Assembly (NCBI RefSeq): GCF_030161375.1
Contig: NZ_BSSQ01000010.1
Coordinates: 242,755 to 306,754 of the forward strand
Source: Paenibacillus glycanilyticus
GTDB taxonomy: Bacteria > Bacillota > Bacilli > Paenibacillales > Paenibacillaceae
Reading direction: 5' to 3'
DNA: 64,000 bases
Shown here: piece by piece, positions 27,457-36,074 of the stretch
Layout of the letters: every line of letters begins with the position of its first letter
Position numbering within the stretch: the first letter of the stretch is position 1
Translations under genes and position numbers: made by a program
The notes under the pieces: model-generated
Told to the model about the DNA's origin: nothing
The model's database searches: none
What the model saw: the letters and a program-made list of their open reading frames with translations, nothing else

Positions 27457-28428
27457 TTATACGTGAGGCGATTCCCAGGATCTTTTATTCCAGCCGATAT
27501 GCTGCCCCAGTACATTCATATTCCGGTCAAGCGTAACCAGAGCGCCAAATGCCATTTGGTTATCTCGCCAGAACCGCACATCCTTCCAGGAGACTTCATA
27601 GCCGTCGTGCTTCTGCTCAACCTGCAGATGCACCTGCTCCGCAAATCCAAGAAAAGCTCTCACCCCGTCGGCTTCCATCGCTGCTTTTACAACAGGCACA
27701 TGTTGATTTGCGCGCAACTTCTTAACCGTTGAATCGACGGTGATCAAACCTCGTTTGACCGTACCCGCGCGGTAGCAATCACCGCAATCGGCGGTAAACT
27801 GCCAGCTGTTTCCCAATAAACTAGGAACAAGCGTAATGCCAACCGCACCGCCTAGGAAACGGTTGAGTCTTCTTCTTACCCGCCATCTCAGTCTCAGGCG
27901 CAATGCTATATACACAACAGTGCCTCCGTACAGCGCCGCAAACATCGGGCCTGCCGGCAGAATATGAAACATCCACATTGATAAACACGCGGCATGGGCA
28001 GCGAACAGATAAGGATCAAATAAACAAAGCGCGTCCAAATGCCACCATCTGCTGGAGACGGGGCGGAAACATTGTACCCCGTAAGCATTAAAGAGATCGA
28101 GAATCACATGGAAAAGGGCTGCAGCCAGCGTCCACAACATAACAAGCAGCACATGCTCCATCACGCCGAATATCATAGCGCTTGGTATGCCGATTACAGC
28201 AGCCCAAACAAGCGGAGCCGGCAAGGAATGCGTTATTCCCCGGTGATGCCGGATATAAGCCGCTCTCCCTTTCAATCTGGCGAACACGTCAAAATCCGGG
28301 GCATGACTGCCAATGACCGTTCCCGCTAGAACCGCATACATGAGCTCCGGTTGAATCGATACGGCCGGACTGAGCATAGCCAGACCGCCAAGCGTTGCGC
28401 CAAACAGCAAATGACTTCCCGTATCCAC
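27457..28428 (-). CDS. YfhP-like membrane-bound metal-dependent hydrolase
   Basis: The roughly 323-residue protein begins with the DTGSHLLFGATLGG signature of the inner-membrane hydrolase family (YdjM/YfhP). It has metal-binding His/Asp in GSHAPDFD and HHRGITHS, and four to five membrane segments in residues 55-200. A soluble C-terminal domain follows. GTG at 28428 is chosen because the DTGSHL motif begins right after it. The ribosome site GGGGACAG is modest. Known relatives are linked to membrane lipid or sporulation functions. The substrate is unknown. Confidence 0.8.
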   Translation of the reverse strand: MDTGSHLLFGATLGGLAMLSPAVSIQPELMYAVLAGTVIGSHAPDFDVFARLKGRAAYIRHHRGITHSLPAPLVWAAVIGIPSAMIFGVMEHVLLVMLWTLAAALFHVILDLFNAYGVQCFRPVSSRWWHLDALCLFDPYLFAAHAACLSMWMFHILPAGPMFAALYGGTVVYIALRLRLRWRVRRRLNRFLGGAVGITLVPSLLGNSWQFTADCGDCYRAGTVKRGLITVDSTVKKLRANQHVPVVKAAMEADGVRAFLGFAEQVHLQVEQKHDGYEVSWKDVRFWRDNQMAFGALVTLDRNMNVLGQHIGWNKRSWESPHV

Positions 28429-28528
28429 CTGTCCCCATCCCTTCACTTGCAGAATTAAGGTCAGCATAATACGGCTATATTAACGGATTATTTGCGAGGC
28501 ATGATGATTTTGTAAGGAACAGCATGGA

Positions 28529-29458
28529 CTATTCTCTGACCCGCGGAATTTCCGTGTGATATAGGTCATGGGCAGCGACAGCATTGGGAAAAATCGCCTT
28601 AGCTTCCGCTTCCAAAGCGGACAACTCTTCATCGCCAAAGCGAGTGCTGAAATGCGTCATAATCAGCCGTTTGGCATTGGCATCCCGCGCGATTGCCGCC
28701 GCTTCAACGGTAGTGGAATGGCCATACAGATGGGCCTTCTCTTCTTGTCCGGCCGCGAAGGTAGCTTCATGCACGAGCAGGTCCGCATTCTGAGCCAGCC
28801 GATAGGCATTGTCGCATGGCTTGGTATCGCCTGCAATTGCGATGATCCTTCCGCAAAGCGGCGTACCCGCTACATCCGCAGCGCGAATGGTCGTCCCGTC
28901 CGGAAGGGAAACGTCTTCGCCTTTTTTGATTCTCCCAAACAGCGGTCCCGCAGGAACGCCTAATTGCCGTAACAGCTCCACATTAAGTTTACCCGGACTT
29001 TCACACTCCGTTATCCGGTAGCCAAAGCAAGGGACGCGGTGCTCCAGCGGCAATGCTTCTACCGTGTAACGTTCCGTCTTATAGATTACCCCTTCAGACA
29101 CTTCGTGATAGGTAATTTCATAATCAAGGCGCGTGCTGCTTAAGGTTAAGGCGGTCTCAATCATCTCGCGGATTCCCGGAGGACCAAACAATTGGAGCGG
29201 ACTGTTGCCACCGACATAAGAACGGGTACTTAACAAACCGGGAATACCGTAGGTATGGTCGCCATGCAGGTGTGTAACAAACAAAGCTTCCAGCTTATTC
29301 AGCTTCAGCGGCGTGTGCATGAGCTGATGTTGGGTACCTTCTCCCGCGTCAAACATCCAAAGCGCGCAGTCCGGATCCGGCAGCCTAAGCGCGATGGACG
29401 TGACATTGCGATGCTTCATCGGGCGGCCAGCGCCCGTTCCGAGAAACCAAAGTTCCAT
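28529..29458 (-). CDS. rnz: ribonuclease Z
   Basis: The 309-residue MBL-fold endonuclease trims tRNA 3' ends. It has the signature FVTHLHGDHTYGIPGLL near residue 60, GDTKPCD for a further metal ligand, HEATFA, and the late histidine in LIMTHFSTRF. Length and motifs fit bacterial RNase Z. It stands between metH and the YfhP-like gene, with no tRNA genes in the window. Confidence 0.96.
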   Translation of the reverse strand: MELWFLGTGAGRPMKHRNVTSIALRLPDPDCALWMFDAGEGTQHQLMHTPLKLNKLEALFVTHLHGDHTYGIPGLLSTRSYVGGNSPLQLFGPPGIREMIETALTLSSTRLDYEITYHEVSEGVIYKTERYTVEALPLEHRVPCFGYRITECESPGKLNVELLRQLGVPAGPLFGRIKKGEDVSLPDGTTIRAADVAGTPLCGRIIAIAGDTKPCDNAYRLAQNADLLVHEATFAAGQEEKAHLYGHSTTVEAAAIARDANAKRLIMTHFSTRFGDEELSALEAEAKAIFPNAVAAHDLYHTEIPRVRE

Positions 29459-29499
29459 TGTGCAGTCACCTCGTATGGATAGCGGCTGTATCTCCGCTT

Positions 29500-29568
29500 G
29501 ATAGGATGAAAGCCCCCGAGAGCGGAAGCTGGCGGACCAGCTGGCGCTTACGGAGGCTTAACTTGCAT
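29500..29568. repeat. intergenic nested hairpin after metH
   Basis: An AGCTGG/CCAGCT hairpin (29527-29542, 4-base loop) is nested within AAGCC/GGCTT and GATAG/CTATC pairs. It lies directly downstream of metH without a T-tract. Its GC-rich core, with a CGCT-CCGCTC-like sequence, resembles the element at 14224-14296. Confidence 0.45.
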
Positions 29569-32500
29569 CTATCGTTCTACTTTTTCAACATTGAAGTATT
29601 GTGCTTCCGGATGGGCGAATACCATCGCAGACACGGACGCTTCCGGCTCCATCATGAAGCCTTCCGTCAATTCTACGCCGATATCTTCCGGCTTCATCAA
29701 TTCGAACAGCGGCCCCTGATCTTCCAGATTCGGACACGCCGGATATCCAAAGGATACGCGAATACCTTGATAACGAGCGCCAAAACGCTGCTTCATCGTC
29801 ATCGATGCCGGATCCGGATAACCCCAAACGTCGCGCATCATATGATGGACTCGTTCCGCCATCGCCTCGGCGACTTCAAGCGCTACCGATTGCAGAGCAT
29901 GCGAGCGGAGGTAATCTCCTTTATCCTTCCACTCCGTTGCAAGCTCCCGAATGCCTTGACCAGCCGTTACGACTAAGAAGCCGACATAATCCATCACTCC
30001 GCTCTCTACGGGCTTCAGATAGTCCGCGAGACAGAGGAACGGCTCAACTTGCTGGCGAGGGAACGTGAAGCGTTTGATCTCTTTCGAGTGATCCTGCGGA
30101 TCATAGATGATGATATCATTGCCTGACGACTGTGCCGGGAAGAACCGATACATACCGTGAGCTTTTAGAATTCCGTTTGTTGTGCCTTCCTGCAAGATAG
30201 CGTCAACCGTTTCTTTTAAGTGTACGGCCTTATCGTTGCCTTCCTGCAGAAGGTTGTCAACGTTGCCTTTCAAGCCAAGATGATGACCGAGCAACATCTG
30301 CATGTTCACATATGGAATGATATGCGGAATCGGAACGTCGCGCAAAATATGTCTGTCCGTGTCCGGCGGAATATAGACAGGCGCATCCACCGAAATTTTC
30401 GAACGTTCTACGCGGGTAAGCTGCGGTTGCGCTTTTTTCTCTTCCGTCTCGCCGCCGGACTCCTTGTAAAGACGCATTTCTTCTTCCAATTTGCCCCGAT
30501 GCTCGCTGTTCATCAGTTTATTGGCAAGATCCAGCCCGTCCATTGCGTCTTTCGCATACAAGGCAAGACCATCGTATTCAGGGCCGATTCTGGTCTTCGT
30601 GAATTTACGCGTTAATGCTGCACCTCCGACCATAATCGGAGCGGAAATGCCTGCGTTGCGCAAATCCTGGGCGGTAACGACCATTTGCTGAGCGGACTTA
30701 ACAAGCAAGCCGGACAACCCGATAATATCGGCGTTTTCCTTCCGTTGCGCTTCAATCAACTGCTCAGGCGGCACTTTGATGCCAAGGTTTATGATTTGAT
30801 AACCGTTGTTCGATAAAATAATTTCAACCAGGTTTTTACCGATATCATGCACATCGCCTTTAACCGTTGCGAGAATGATTTTACCTTTAACGGACGTTTC
30901 GTCTTTCTCCATGAACTGTTCGAGATGGGCAACCGATGCTTTCATTACCTCGGCGCTCTGCAGCACCTCTGCCACGATCAGCTCGTTATTGTTGAACAGC
31001 CGTCCAACCTCTTCCATCCCGCGCATGAGAGGACCGTTAATGACTTCCAGCGCCGTATATTTCTTCAGCGCCAGGTCGAGATCGGGAATAAGGCCTTCCT
31101 TCGTCCCTTCCACAATGTAGGACGCAAGGCGTTCTTCCAAAGAAAGATTCGACACCTTCTCCTTCTTCACGACTTTCTTCTCACGGAAAGCCGCCACAAA
31201 CGCAGCTAAAGTATCATCGTTCGTGTTATAGATGAGATCTTCCGCCAGCTTGCGCTCTTCCTCCGGAATAGAGGCATACCGTTCCAGTTTTTCCGTATTT
31301 ACGATTGCGTAGTCAAGCCCCGCCTTCGTGCAATGGTACAGATATACCGAGTTCAGCACTTCGCGGCCGGCATCCGGCAGGCCAAACGAAATATTGCTAA
31401 GGCCAAGGATCGTCTTCGCTTTCGGGAATTTCTCCTTGATCATCCGGATTCCTTCAATGGTCTCCACGGCCGAACCGATGTATTGCGGATCGCCGGAGCC
31501 AACCGGGAACATATTCGGGTCAAAAATGATATCTTCCGGATTCATGCCGTATTTATTAACAAGCAAGTTATAAGAACGCTCCGCCACTTCCATCTTCGCT
31601 TCACGGGATACCGCTTGTCCCCGCTCATCGATCAGGATCATAACGACAGCCGCGCCGTATTGATGAATCAGCGGCAGAATTTTCTCGAATTTGGATTCGC
31701 CGTCTTCCAGGTTGATGGAGTTGATTATTGCTTTACCTTGAGAATAACGAAGACCCAGCTCGATAATATGGTCATAAGTCGAGTCAAGCATAAGAGGCAC
31801 TTTAATCTTCTTCACAACCTGCGGCAGAAATTCATGAACCGCATATGCCTCGTCAATATCGGTGTCCTGCAGGTTGATATCGATAATATGCGCTCCGCCT
31901 TTAACTTGGGCGCGGGCAATTTCCGACGCTTCGTCGAACTTGCCTTCCTTAATCAGACGTTTGAATTTACGCGAACCGGAAATATTGGTCCGTTCACCAA
32001 TCATAATCGGACGGTTCTCGTCTTCGATATACACCGTCTCGATGCCGGATACGGCAGCAGGATGCGTCCCGAACTGCGTACGCGGTGCATAATTAGCCAT
32101 CGTCTCAGCCAAGGCCTTAATATGCGCGGGAGTTGTTCCGCAGCAGCCGCCGGCAATGTTCAGCCAACCCTGCTCGGCAAACGCCGACATTTTTCGCGCT
32201 AACGACTCGGGAGATTCATGATAATGGCCGTTCTCGTCCGGCAGACCGGCGTTTGGATAACAGCTTACTGCCGAATCGGCAATTTCGCTCAACGAACGGA
32301 TATGATCCCGCATGAACTCGGGACCCGTGGCGCAGTTAAGACCGATTGAGATCGGTTTCAAATGCTCCAGAGAAATGTAGAAGGAATCAATCGATTGGCC
32401 GGCGAGGGTTGTACCCATCGGTTCAATCGTTCCCGAAATCATGATCGGCAGTTCGCGGTTCATCGTTTCAAACGCTTTGCGGATCCCGATACTGCCTGCT

Positions 32501-33012
32501 TTTACGTTCAGCGTATCTTGGGATGTCTCGAGCAGAATCGCATCCACGTTGCCTTCAATCAAGGCAAGAGTCTGCTCATAATAGCTGTCTACCAGCTCTT
32601 CGAATGTAACGCCGCCCGTAACCGACAATGTTTTGGTTGTTGGTCCTAAAGCACCCGCTACATAACGAGGGCGGTCAGGTGTCGAATATTTATCAGCCGC
32701 ATCTCTCGCCAGCTTAGCGGCAGCGAGGTTAATCTCGCGGGCTTTCTCCGGGATGTCGTATTCGGCCAATACGACGCTTGTCGCGCCAAATGTATTGGTC
32801 TCCAGGATATCGGCGCCGGCTTCCAGGTACTTCTCATGGATAGTCGCAATAACATCCGGTCGCGTTAATACTAGCATTTCATTACAGCCGTCAAGCTCTT
32901 CTCCGCCGAAGTCGTCAGCCGTGAGATCAGCTTGCTGAATCATCGTGCCCATCGCTCCGTCCAGGATGAGTATCCGTTGCTGCATCAATTCTTGTATGGT
33001 CGGTTTCAACAA
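29569..33012 (-). CDS. metH: cobalamin-dependent methionine synthase
   Basis: The 1147-residue enzyme carries all four MetH modules. The homocysteine-binding barrel has ILDGAMGTMIQ at the start and zinc cysteines in GGCCGTTPAH near residue 292. The pterin-binding domain begins with MIGERTNISGSRKF. The B12 domain has the cobalt-ligand motif DVHDIGKNLV near residue 740. The activation domain is near the C-terminus (RFGARYQGIRVSFGYPACPN), so it uses SAM and flavodoxin for reactivation. Translation probably starts at TTG 33012 or 33009 after GGAGGAAGGGTG. No cobalamin or SAM riboswitch is visible in the short gap upstream. Confidence 0.96.
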   Translation of the reverse strand: MLKPTIQELMQQRILILDGAMGTMIQQADLTADDFGGEELDGCNEMLVLTRPDVIATIHEKYLEAGADILETNTFGATSVVLAEYDIPEKAREINLAAAKLARDAADKYSTPDRPRYVAGALGPTTKTLSVTGGVTFEELVDSYYEQTLALIEGNVDAILLETSQDTLNVKAGSIGIRKAFETMNRELPIMISGTIEPMGTTLAGQSIDSFYISLEHLKPISIGLNCATGPEFMRDHIRSLSEIADSAVSCYPNAGLPDENGHYHESPESLARKMSAFAEQGWLNIAGGCCGTTPAHIKALAETMANYAPRTQFGTHPAAVSGIETVYIEDENRPIMIGERTNISGSRKFKRLIKEGKFDEASEIARAQVKGGAHIIDINLQDTDIDEAYAVHEFLPQVVKKIKVPLMLDSTYDHIIELGLRYSQGKAIINSINLEDGESKFEKILPLIHQYGAAVVMILIDERGQAVSREAKMEVAERSYNLLVNKYGMNPEDIIFDPNMFPVGSGDPQYIGSAVETIEGIRMIKEKFPKAKTILGLSNISFGLPDAGREVLNSVYLYHCTKAGLDYAIVNTEKLERYASIPEEERKLAEDLIYNTNDDTLAAFVAAFREKKVVKKEKVSNLSLEERLASYIVEGTKEGLIPDLDLALKKYTALEVINGPLMRGMEEVGRLFNNNELIVAEVLQSAEVMKASVAHLEQFMEKDETSVKGKIILATVKGDVHDIGKNLVEIILSNNGYQIINLGIKVPPEQLIEAQRKENADIIGLSGLLVKSAQQMVVTAQDLRNAGISAPIMVGGAALTRKFTKTRIGPEYDGLALYAKDAMDGLDLANKLMNSEHRGKLEEEMRLYKESGGETEEKKAQPQLTRVERSKISVDAPVYIPPDTDRHILRDVPIPHIIPYVNMQMLLGHHLGLKGNVDNLLQEGNDKAVHLKETVDAILQEGTTNGILKAHGMYRFFPAQSSGNDIIIYDPQDHSKEIKRFTFPRQQVEPFLCLADYLKPVESGVMDYVGFLVVTAGQGIRELATEWKDKGDYLRSHALQSVALEVAEAMAERVHHMMRDVWGYPDPASMTMKQRFGARYQGIRVSFGYPACPNLEDQGPLFELMKPEDIGVELTEGFMMEPEASVSAMVFAHPEAQYFNVEKVER

Positions 33013-33087
33013 AATTCGTACACCCTTCCTCCGAAAATCATTAACAAATAGTGTAACAGAATAGCCGCTTTGTGAAAAGGCAATCCA

Positions 33088-33116
33088 TCGACATTTGACT
33101 ACATTTGCTTTATAAT
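33088..33116 (+). promoter_or_regulatory. promoter of the acireductone dioxygenase gene
   Basis: TCGACA (33088-33093) and TATAAT (33111-33116) are separated by exactly 17 bases, one mismatch from a consensus housekeeping promoter. It is about 40 bp upstream of the start codon. Confidence 0.7.
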
Positions 33117-33158
33117 TAGGCTTATCGGTTAATTTCTATAGGGAAAGAGGGATTGAGA

Positions 33159-33698
33159 ATGGCTGAAATCCGTATTCGCAATACGAACGAGCGTATCTCC
33201 GGCGAACAAAACGTCCGTGAATTTCTAGAAAAACAAGAAGTCCTGTATGAACATTGGGATGCGAGCAAGCTCCCTGCCCATTTGCAAGAAAAATTTATAC
33301 TATCCGATGAAGAGAAGGCAGAAGTTTTGTCTACTTTCAACTCCGATATTACGGATCTCGCCGCTCGCCGCGGTTATAAAACTTGGGACATCATTACATT
33401 ATCCGATGCAACTCCTAATCTTGACGAACTGCTCAAAAAATTCGAATCCGTTCATACCCATACGGAAGACGAAGTTCGCGCGATTACAGCTGGCAAAGGC
33501 ATCTTTATTATTAAAGGTTCCGATGAAGTTGGTTACTTCGACGTTGAGCTCGAAGCTGGCGACGTAATCTCCGTTCCGGAGAGATTCCCTCACTTCTTCA
33601 CCTTGATGGATAACCGCCAAATCGTAGCGGTACGTCTGTTCATCGAAACAGAAGGCTGGATCGCTCATCCATTCGAAGACCCTGCATTCGTAAAATAA
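33159..33698 (+). CDS. mtnD: acireductone dioxygenase
   Basis: The 179-residue cupin-fold enzyme of the methionine salvage pathway has the metal site HTHTEDEVR near residue 92. A later histidine lies in PERFPHFFTL near residue 133. The metal (Fe or Ni) decides the product and cannot be read from sequence. ATG at 33159 is preceded by AAAGAGGG. An in-frame TTG at 33153 is less likely. The other salvage genes are absent here, but it sits beside metH, which makes methionine from another branch. Confidence 0.92.
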   Translation: MAEIRIRNTNERISGEQNVREFLEKQEVLYEHWDASKLPAHLQEKFILSDEEKAEVLSTFNSDITDLAARRGYKTWDIITLSDATPNLDELLKKFESVHTHTEDEVRAITAGKGIFIIKGSDEVGYFDVELEAGDVISVPERFPHFFTLMDNRQIVAVRLFIETEGWIAHPFEDPAFVK

Positions 33699-33747
33699 GA
33701 AAACCTATATCGAAGTCACTCGGATAATGAGCGACGGTGAATACAAC

Positions 33748-33785
33748 AAAGCCCCTCGTTCCATCTTCCGATGGCGAGGGGCTTT
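33748..33785. terminator. bidirectional terminator between mtnD and the HAD gene
   Basis: AAAGCCCCTCG (33748-33758) pairs with CGAGGGGCTTT (33775-33785), and an inner CCAT/ATGG extends the stem. It serves both convergent genes. Confidence 0.85.
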
Positions 33786-33796
33786 ATCTTGTCCAA

Positions 33797-34585
33797 TTAT
33801 TGTTCCAGCAAGAGAAGCAATTCTTCCAAATGTACGATCTCATGCGTTGGGACAATATCGTCGTTGCGAACCATGCCGTGGCGGTTCACCCAAACGGATG
33901 TCATGCCAATAGTGTTCGCTCCGAGAATATCCGTCGTCAGTTTGTCTCCTACCATGATGCCATGCACCGGTTCGATCCCGAGACGTTCAAGAGCATGACG
34001 GAAGATTGAAGCAGCGGGCTTGCCTTCGCCGAACTCACCGGAAATAATGATGTGATCGAAATAAGGAACCAACTGGGGAACGCCAGCCAGCTTCTCGCGT
34101 TGTAGATCCGGCGAACCGTTCGTCAGCAATAATAGCTTGTACTTTCCTTTGAGCGCATCCAATACACGGAAGGTTTCATCGTATACGATCGGGCGGCTGC
34201 GTCGTTCTGCAGGGAATTGCTCGGCCAGCTTTGCGCCAAGTTCCTCATTATCAACGCCAAGAGAACGAAGACCACGCGTCCAGGCTTCTTTGCGATAACC
34301 AGGGGCCAGCTTCTCCAGCTTACGGAATTCTTCTTGTTCTCCTTCACGGAAGTTCGCCCAGAGACCTTCAAACGGATTAATACCGATCATCTTCGTGAAC
34401 GGGAACGTTTCATAGGATTCGTACAATGCGCGCGCTGCGCTGCGTACTGCCTCTTCCAGTTGCTCAGGATCAACGCCAGCAGCCTCTGCTCCGGCTTGAC
34501 AAGTTGCTTCAAATGCTTCCTTTACGCTGCGGTCATCCCACAGTAACGTATCATCTAGATCAAATAGAACCGCTTGCTTCCCCAT
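33797..34585 (-). CDS. HAD hydrolase, YjjG/YfnB-like nucleotidase type
   Basis: The roughly 262-residue protein has HAD motif I LFDLDDTLLWDD, motif II LLLTNGSPD near residue 155, lysine in GEFGEGKPAA, and motif IV MVGDKLTTDILG. A four-helix C1 cap lies between motifs I and II. Relatives such as YjjG dephosphorylate non-canonical pyrimidine nucleotides. The substrate here is inferred only. ATG at 34585 is used. An ATG three codons earlier lies too close to AGGAG. Confidence 0.88.
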   Translation of the reverse strand: MGKQAVLFDLDDTLLWDDRSVKEAFEATCQAGAEAAGVDPEQLEEAVRSAARALYESYETFPFTKMIGINPFEGLWANFREGEQEEFRKLEKLAPGYRKEAWTRGLRSLGVDNEELGAKLAEQFPAERRSRPIVYDETFRVLDALKGKYKLLLLTNGSPDLQREKLAGVPQLVPYFDHIIISGEFGEGKPAASIFRHALERLGIEPVHGIMVGDKLTTDILGANTIGMTSVWVNRHGMVRNDDIVPTHEIVHLEELLLLLEQ

Positions 34586-34612
34586 AATTCGCATAACTCT
34601 CCTACTCTTCTG

Positions 34613-35122
34613 CTATTTTTCTTCGAAAGGCAAATTGTTTGTCTTCGCAAAGTCAGCCAGCTTTCGGCCGATTTCTTCCGTTGGATAACGGTTAAGAAGT
34701 TTCGAGAAGACCCAGTTTGCGCCTTTAATCTGCATGATGACTACCGCGCCTTTTTGAACGCTGATGCCTTTAATATTGGATACGTATAGCTTCTTGTCGC
34801 CTGTCATTTTGCGTGTTTGAATGTAATCCTTGCCAACGATAATGTAAGGACGACGCAAGAAGAAGATCAGCGCAAGGAAAATATAACAGCCAATGGTTAC
34901 CCAGAACATGGACGAAGGCTCGAATTCCGGATCTGTTGTAACAAATACCGTATACATGCTGATTAGCAAGATGAGCACAATCGGAAATATGTAATTACGC
35001 CCGGTATAACGATCTACCTTTGGTGCTGTTGACGTGCCGATTTGCGAAACGCCATGCTTTTTACGCGCTTTATTGATTTGACTCGTATTTTTGCGCACTT
35101 TGCGCTCCCACGTGCGTGACAA
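34613..35122 (-). CDS. small membrane protein with two TM segments and a PH-like C-terminus
   Basis: I do not recognise a named family. The roughly 169-residue protein starts with a basic cytoplasmic segment (SRTWERKVRKN), has two hydrophobic helices near residues 45-65 and 75-95, and ends in a beta-rich domain (YIIVGKDYIQTRKM to GAVVIMQIKGANWVF) that resembles bacterial PH-like domains. TTG at 35122 is favoured, as AGGAGG lies 7 bases before it. It lies between the HAD gene and the ynzC-like gene on the same strand. Confidence 0.7.
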   Translation of the reverse strand: MSRTWERKVRKNTSQINKARKKHGVSQIGTSTAPKVDRYTGRNYIFPIVLILLISMYTVFVTTDPEFEPSSMFWVTIGCYIFLALIFFLRRPYIIVGKDYIQTRKMTGDKKLYVSNIKGISVQKGAVVIMQIKGANWVFSKLLNRYPTEEIGRKLADFAKTNNLPFEEK

Positions 35123-35198
35123 GCTTATTCCTCCTAATATATATTGCAGACGCCGTTCTTGGAACGGCGTCATTGCTTGCTATATGGTTGTTGACGAA

Positions 35199-35399
35199 TT
35201 AATGGGTAATATCTTTTGGATCTTCTTCGTCTACAATTTCAATGGAGTCCAGTTGTTGACGGAAATTTCTTTTAAAGTTATCCAAATATTGCTGACGCAA
35301 TACGGCGCGTTCTGCAATTTCTTCTTCCGTCAAACCAATGGTCTTATTTTTGCGGGATAATTCATTAATTCGTGCGATGATTTTTTCCACTGCTTTCAC
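35199..35399 (-). CDS. ynzC: DUF896 family protein (YnzC-like)
   Basis: The 66-residue protein matches the short helical DUF896 family: an N-terminal IARINELSRK, then LTEEEIAERAVLRQQYL, and an acidic tail. B. subtilis ynzC lies in the SOS-induced yneA-yneB-ynzC operon next to lexA. The same neighbourhood is present here, but the yneB recombinase-like gene is missing between yneA and this gene. The family has no settled biochemical role. Confidence 0.88.
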   Translation of the reverse strand: MKAVEKIIARINELSRKNKTIGLTEEEIAERAVLRQQYLDNFKRNFRQQLDSIEIVDEEDPKDITH

Positions 35400-35482
35400 C
35401 TCATTTACTCGTTACTCATCCTTCTTACCTATTTTGACTTTTAACGCGCGCAATTGTCAAGGTAATGATAGAAGAATAGCAA

Positions 35483-35529
35483 ATGGACAGGGAAGTTTCG
35501 AACATCTCGTGTCCGTACTCCCTGTCCAT
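35483..35529 (-). other. stem-loop between yneA and the ynzC-like gene
   Basis: ATGGACAGGGA (35483-35493) and TCCCTGTCCAT (35519-35529) form a perfect 11-bp stem with a 25-base loop. It occupies the gap directly after yneA. No good T-tract follows on the minus strand, so it may be an attenuator, a processing site or an mRNA stabiliser, not a strong terminator. Confidence 0.6.
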
Positions 35530-35543
35530 ATGACGGTTATTGT

Positions 35544-35906
35544 CTATTCTGGAATAATCAAGACTTGCCCCGGTTGTAGTTCCACTGAACTTAATTGATT
35601 ACGTTCCTTGATCTTATATATGTATTCGCGAATGTCTTTGGAATTATCAACAAACCGATCAGCAATCCCCCATAAGGTATCCCCTGACGAGACGATAACC
35701 GTTTGCTCGTTCAATGCCGCTTCTGCCACATGCTCGGATGAAGCATTCGTACTCATCATTAGAAAGCTTGTAAAAAGTAGAACAAACACTGCTGCACTAA
35801 CAATTAATTTAAAAGCATGGCGAGTAACGAAATGGCCTCGAGATTTAAACGGTTTAACAGCTTCTTCCTTATGGATACTATTATAAAACGTTGGATTCAT
35901 GATCAT
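35544..35906 (-). CDS. yneA: SOS cell-division inhibitor with LysM domain (YneA-like)
   Basis: The 120-residue protein has a short cytoplasmic N-terminus, one TM helix near residues 31-52 and an extracellular LysM domain (VIVSSGDTLWGIADRF to LQPGQVLIIPE). This is the layout of B. subtilis YneA, which delays septation during the SOS response. It is divergent from lexA, and LexA-like boxes lie between the two. ATG at 35906 follows GGGGTG. The N-terminus is somewhat longer than in B. subtilis. Confidence 0.92.
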   Translation of the reverse strand: MIMNPTFYNSIHKEEAVKPFKSRGHFVTRHAFKLIVSAAVFVLLFTSFLMMSTNASSEHVAEAALNEQTVIVSSGDTLWGIADRFVDNSKDIREYIYKIKERNQLSSVELQPGQVLIIPE

Positions 35907-35919
35907 TAATATCGCACCC

Positions 35920-35933
35920 CAAACATTTGTTCT
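35920..35933 (-). promoter_or_regulatory. LexA-box-like site A (yneA side)
   Basis: On the minus strand it reads AGAACAAATGTTTG, close to the Bacillus consensus CGAAC-N4-GTTCG. It lies 14 bp from the yneA start. Confidence 0.6.
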
Positions 35934-35958
35934 GTTTTCTTGTGTTCTCAGAATAACA

Positions 35959-35972
35959 CGAACAAATGTTTG
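35959..35972. promoter_or_regulatory. LexA-box-like site B
   Basis: CGAACAAATGTTTG differs from CGAAC-N4-GTTCG at one position. It lies midway between yneA and lexA and shares its core with site A. Confidence 0.75.
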
Positions 35973-35987
35973 GTGTCAACAAAAATG

Positions 35988-36001
35988 CGAACTTTTGTTT
36001 T
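35988..36001. promoter_or_regulatory. LexA-box-like site C
   Basis: CGAACTTTTGTTTT keeps a perfect left half and a weak right half. Sites C, D and E start exactly 16 bp apart. Confidence 0.5.
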
Positions 36002-36003
36002 TA

Positions 36004-36017
36004 AGAACTTATGTTTG
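36004..36017. promoter_or_regulatory. LexA-box-like site D
   Basis: AGAACTTATGTTTG has GAAC and GTT in register. It overlaps the proposed -35 of lexA. Confidence 0.6.
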
Positions 36018-36043
36018 TACGAACTCCGGTTCTATGTTATAAT
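36015..36043 (+). promoter_or_regulatory. lexA promoter
   Basis: TTGTAC (36015-36020) and TATAAT (36038-36043) are 17 bases apart. LexA-like boxes D and E cover the -35 and the spacer, which fits autorepression. Confidence 0.75.
36020..36033. promoter_or_regulatory. LexA-box-like site E, within the lexA promoter spacer
   Basis: CGAACTCCGGTTCT has nine of ten half-site bases of the consensus. It lies between the lexA -35 and -10. Confidence 0.8.
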
Positions 36044-36074
36044 TTTGATCAAATATTATATTGGAGTGATTCGT

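Noticed and set aside
31333..32202. Long plus-strand frame opposite metH
   Set aside because: It has no motif or ribosome site and lies within a certain metH coding region.
33013..33158. SAM or cobalamin riboswitch upstream of metH
   Set aside because: The gap is only about 145 bp, is shared with the divergent mtnD promoter, and shows none of the conserved riboswitch boxes.
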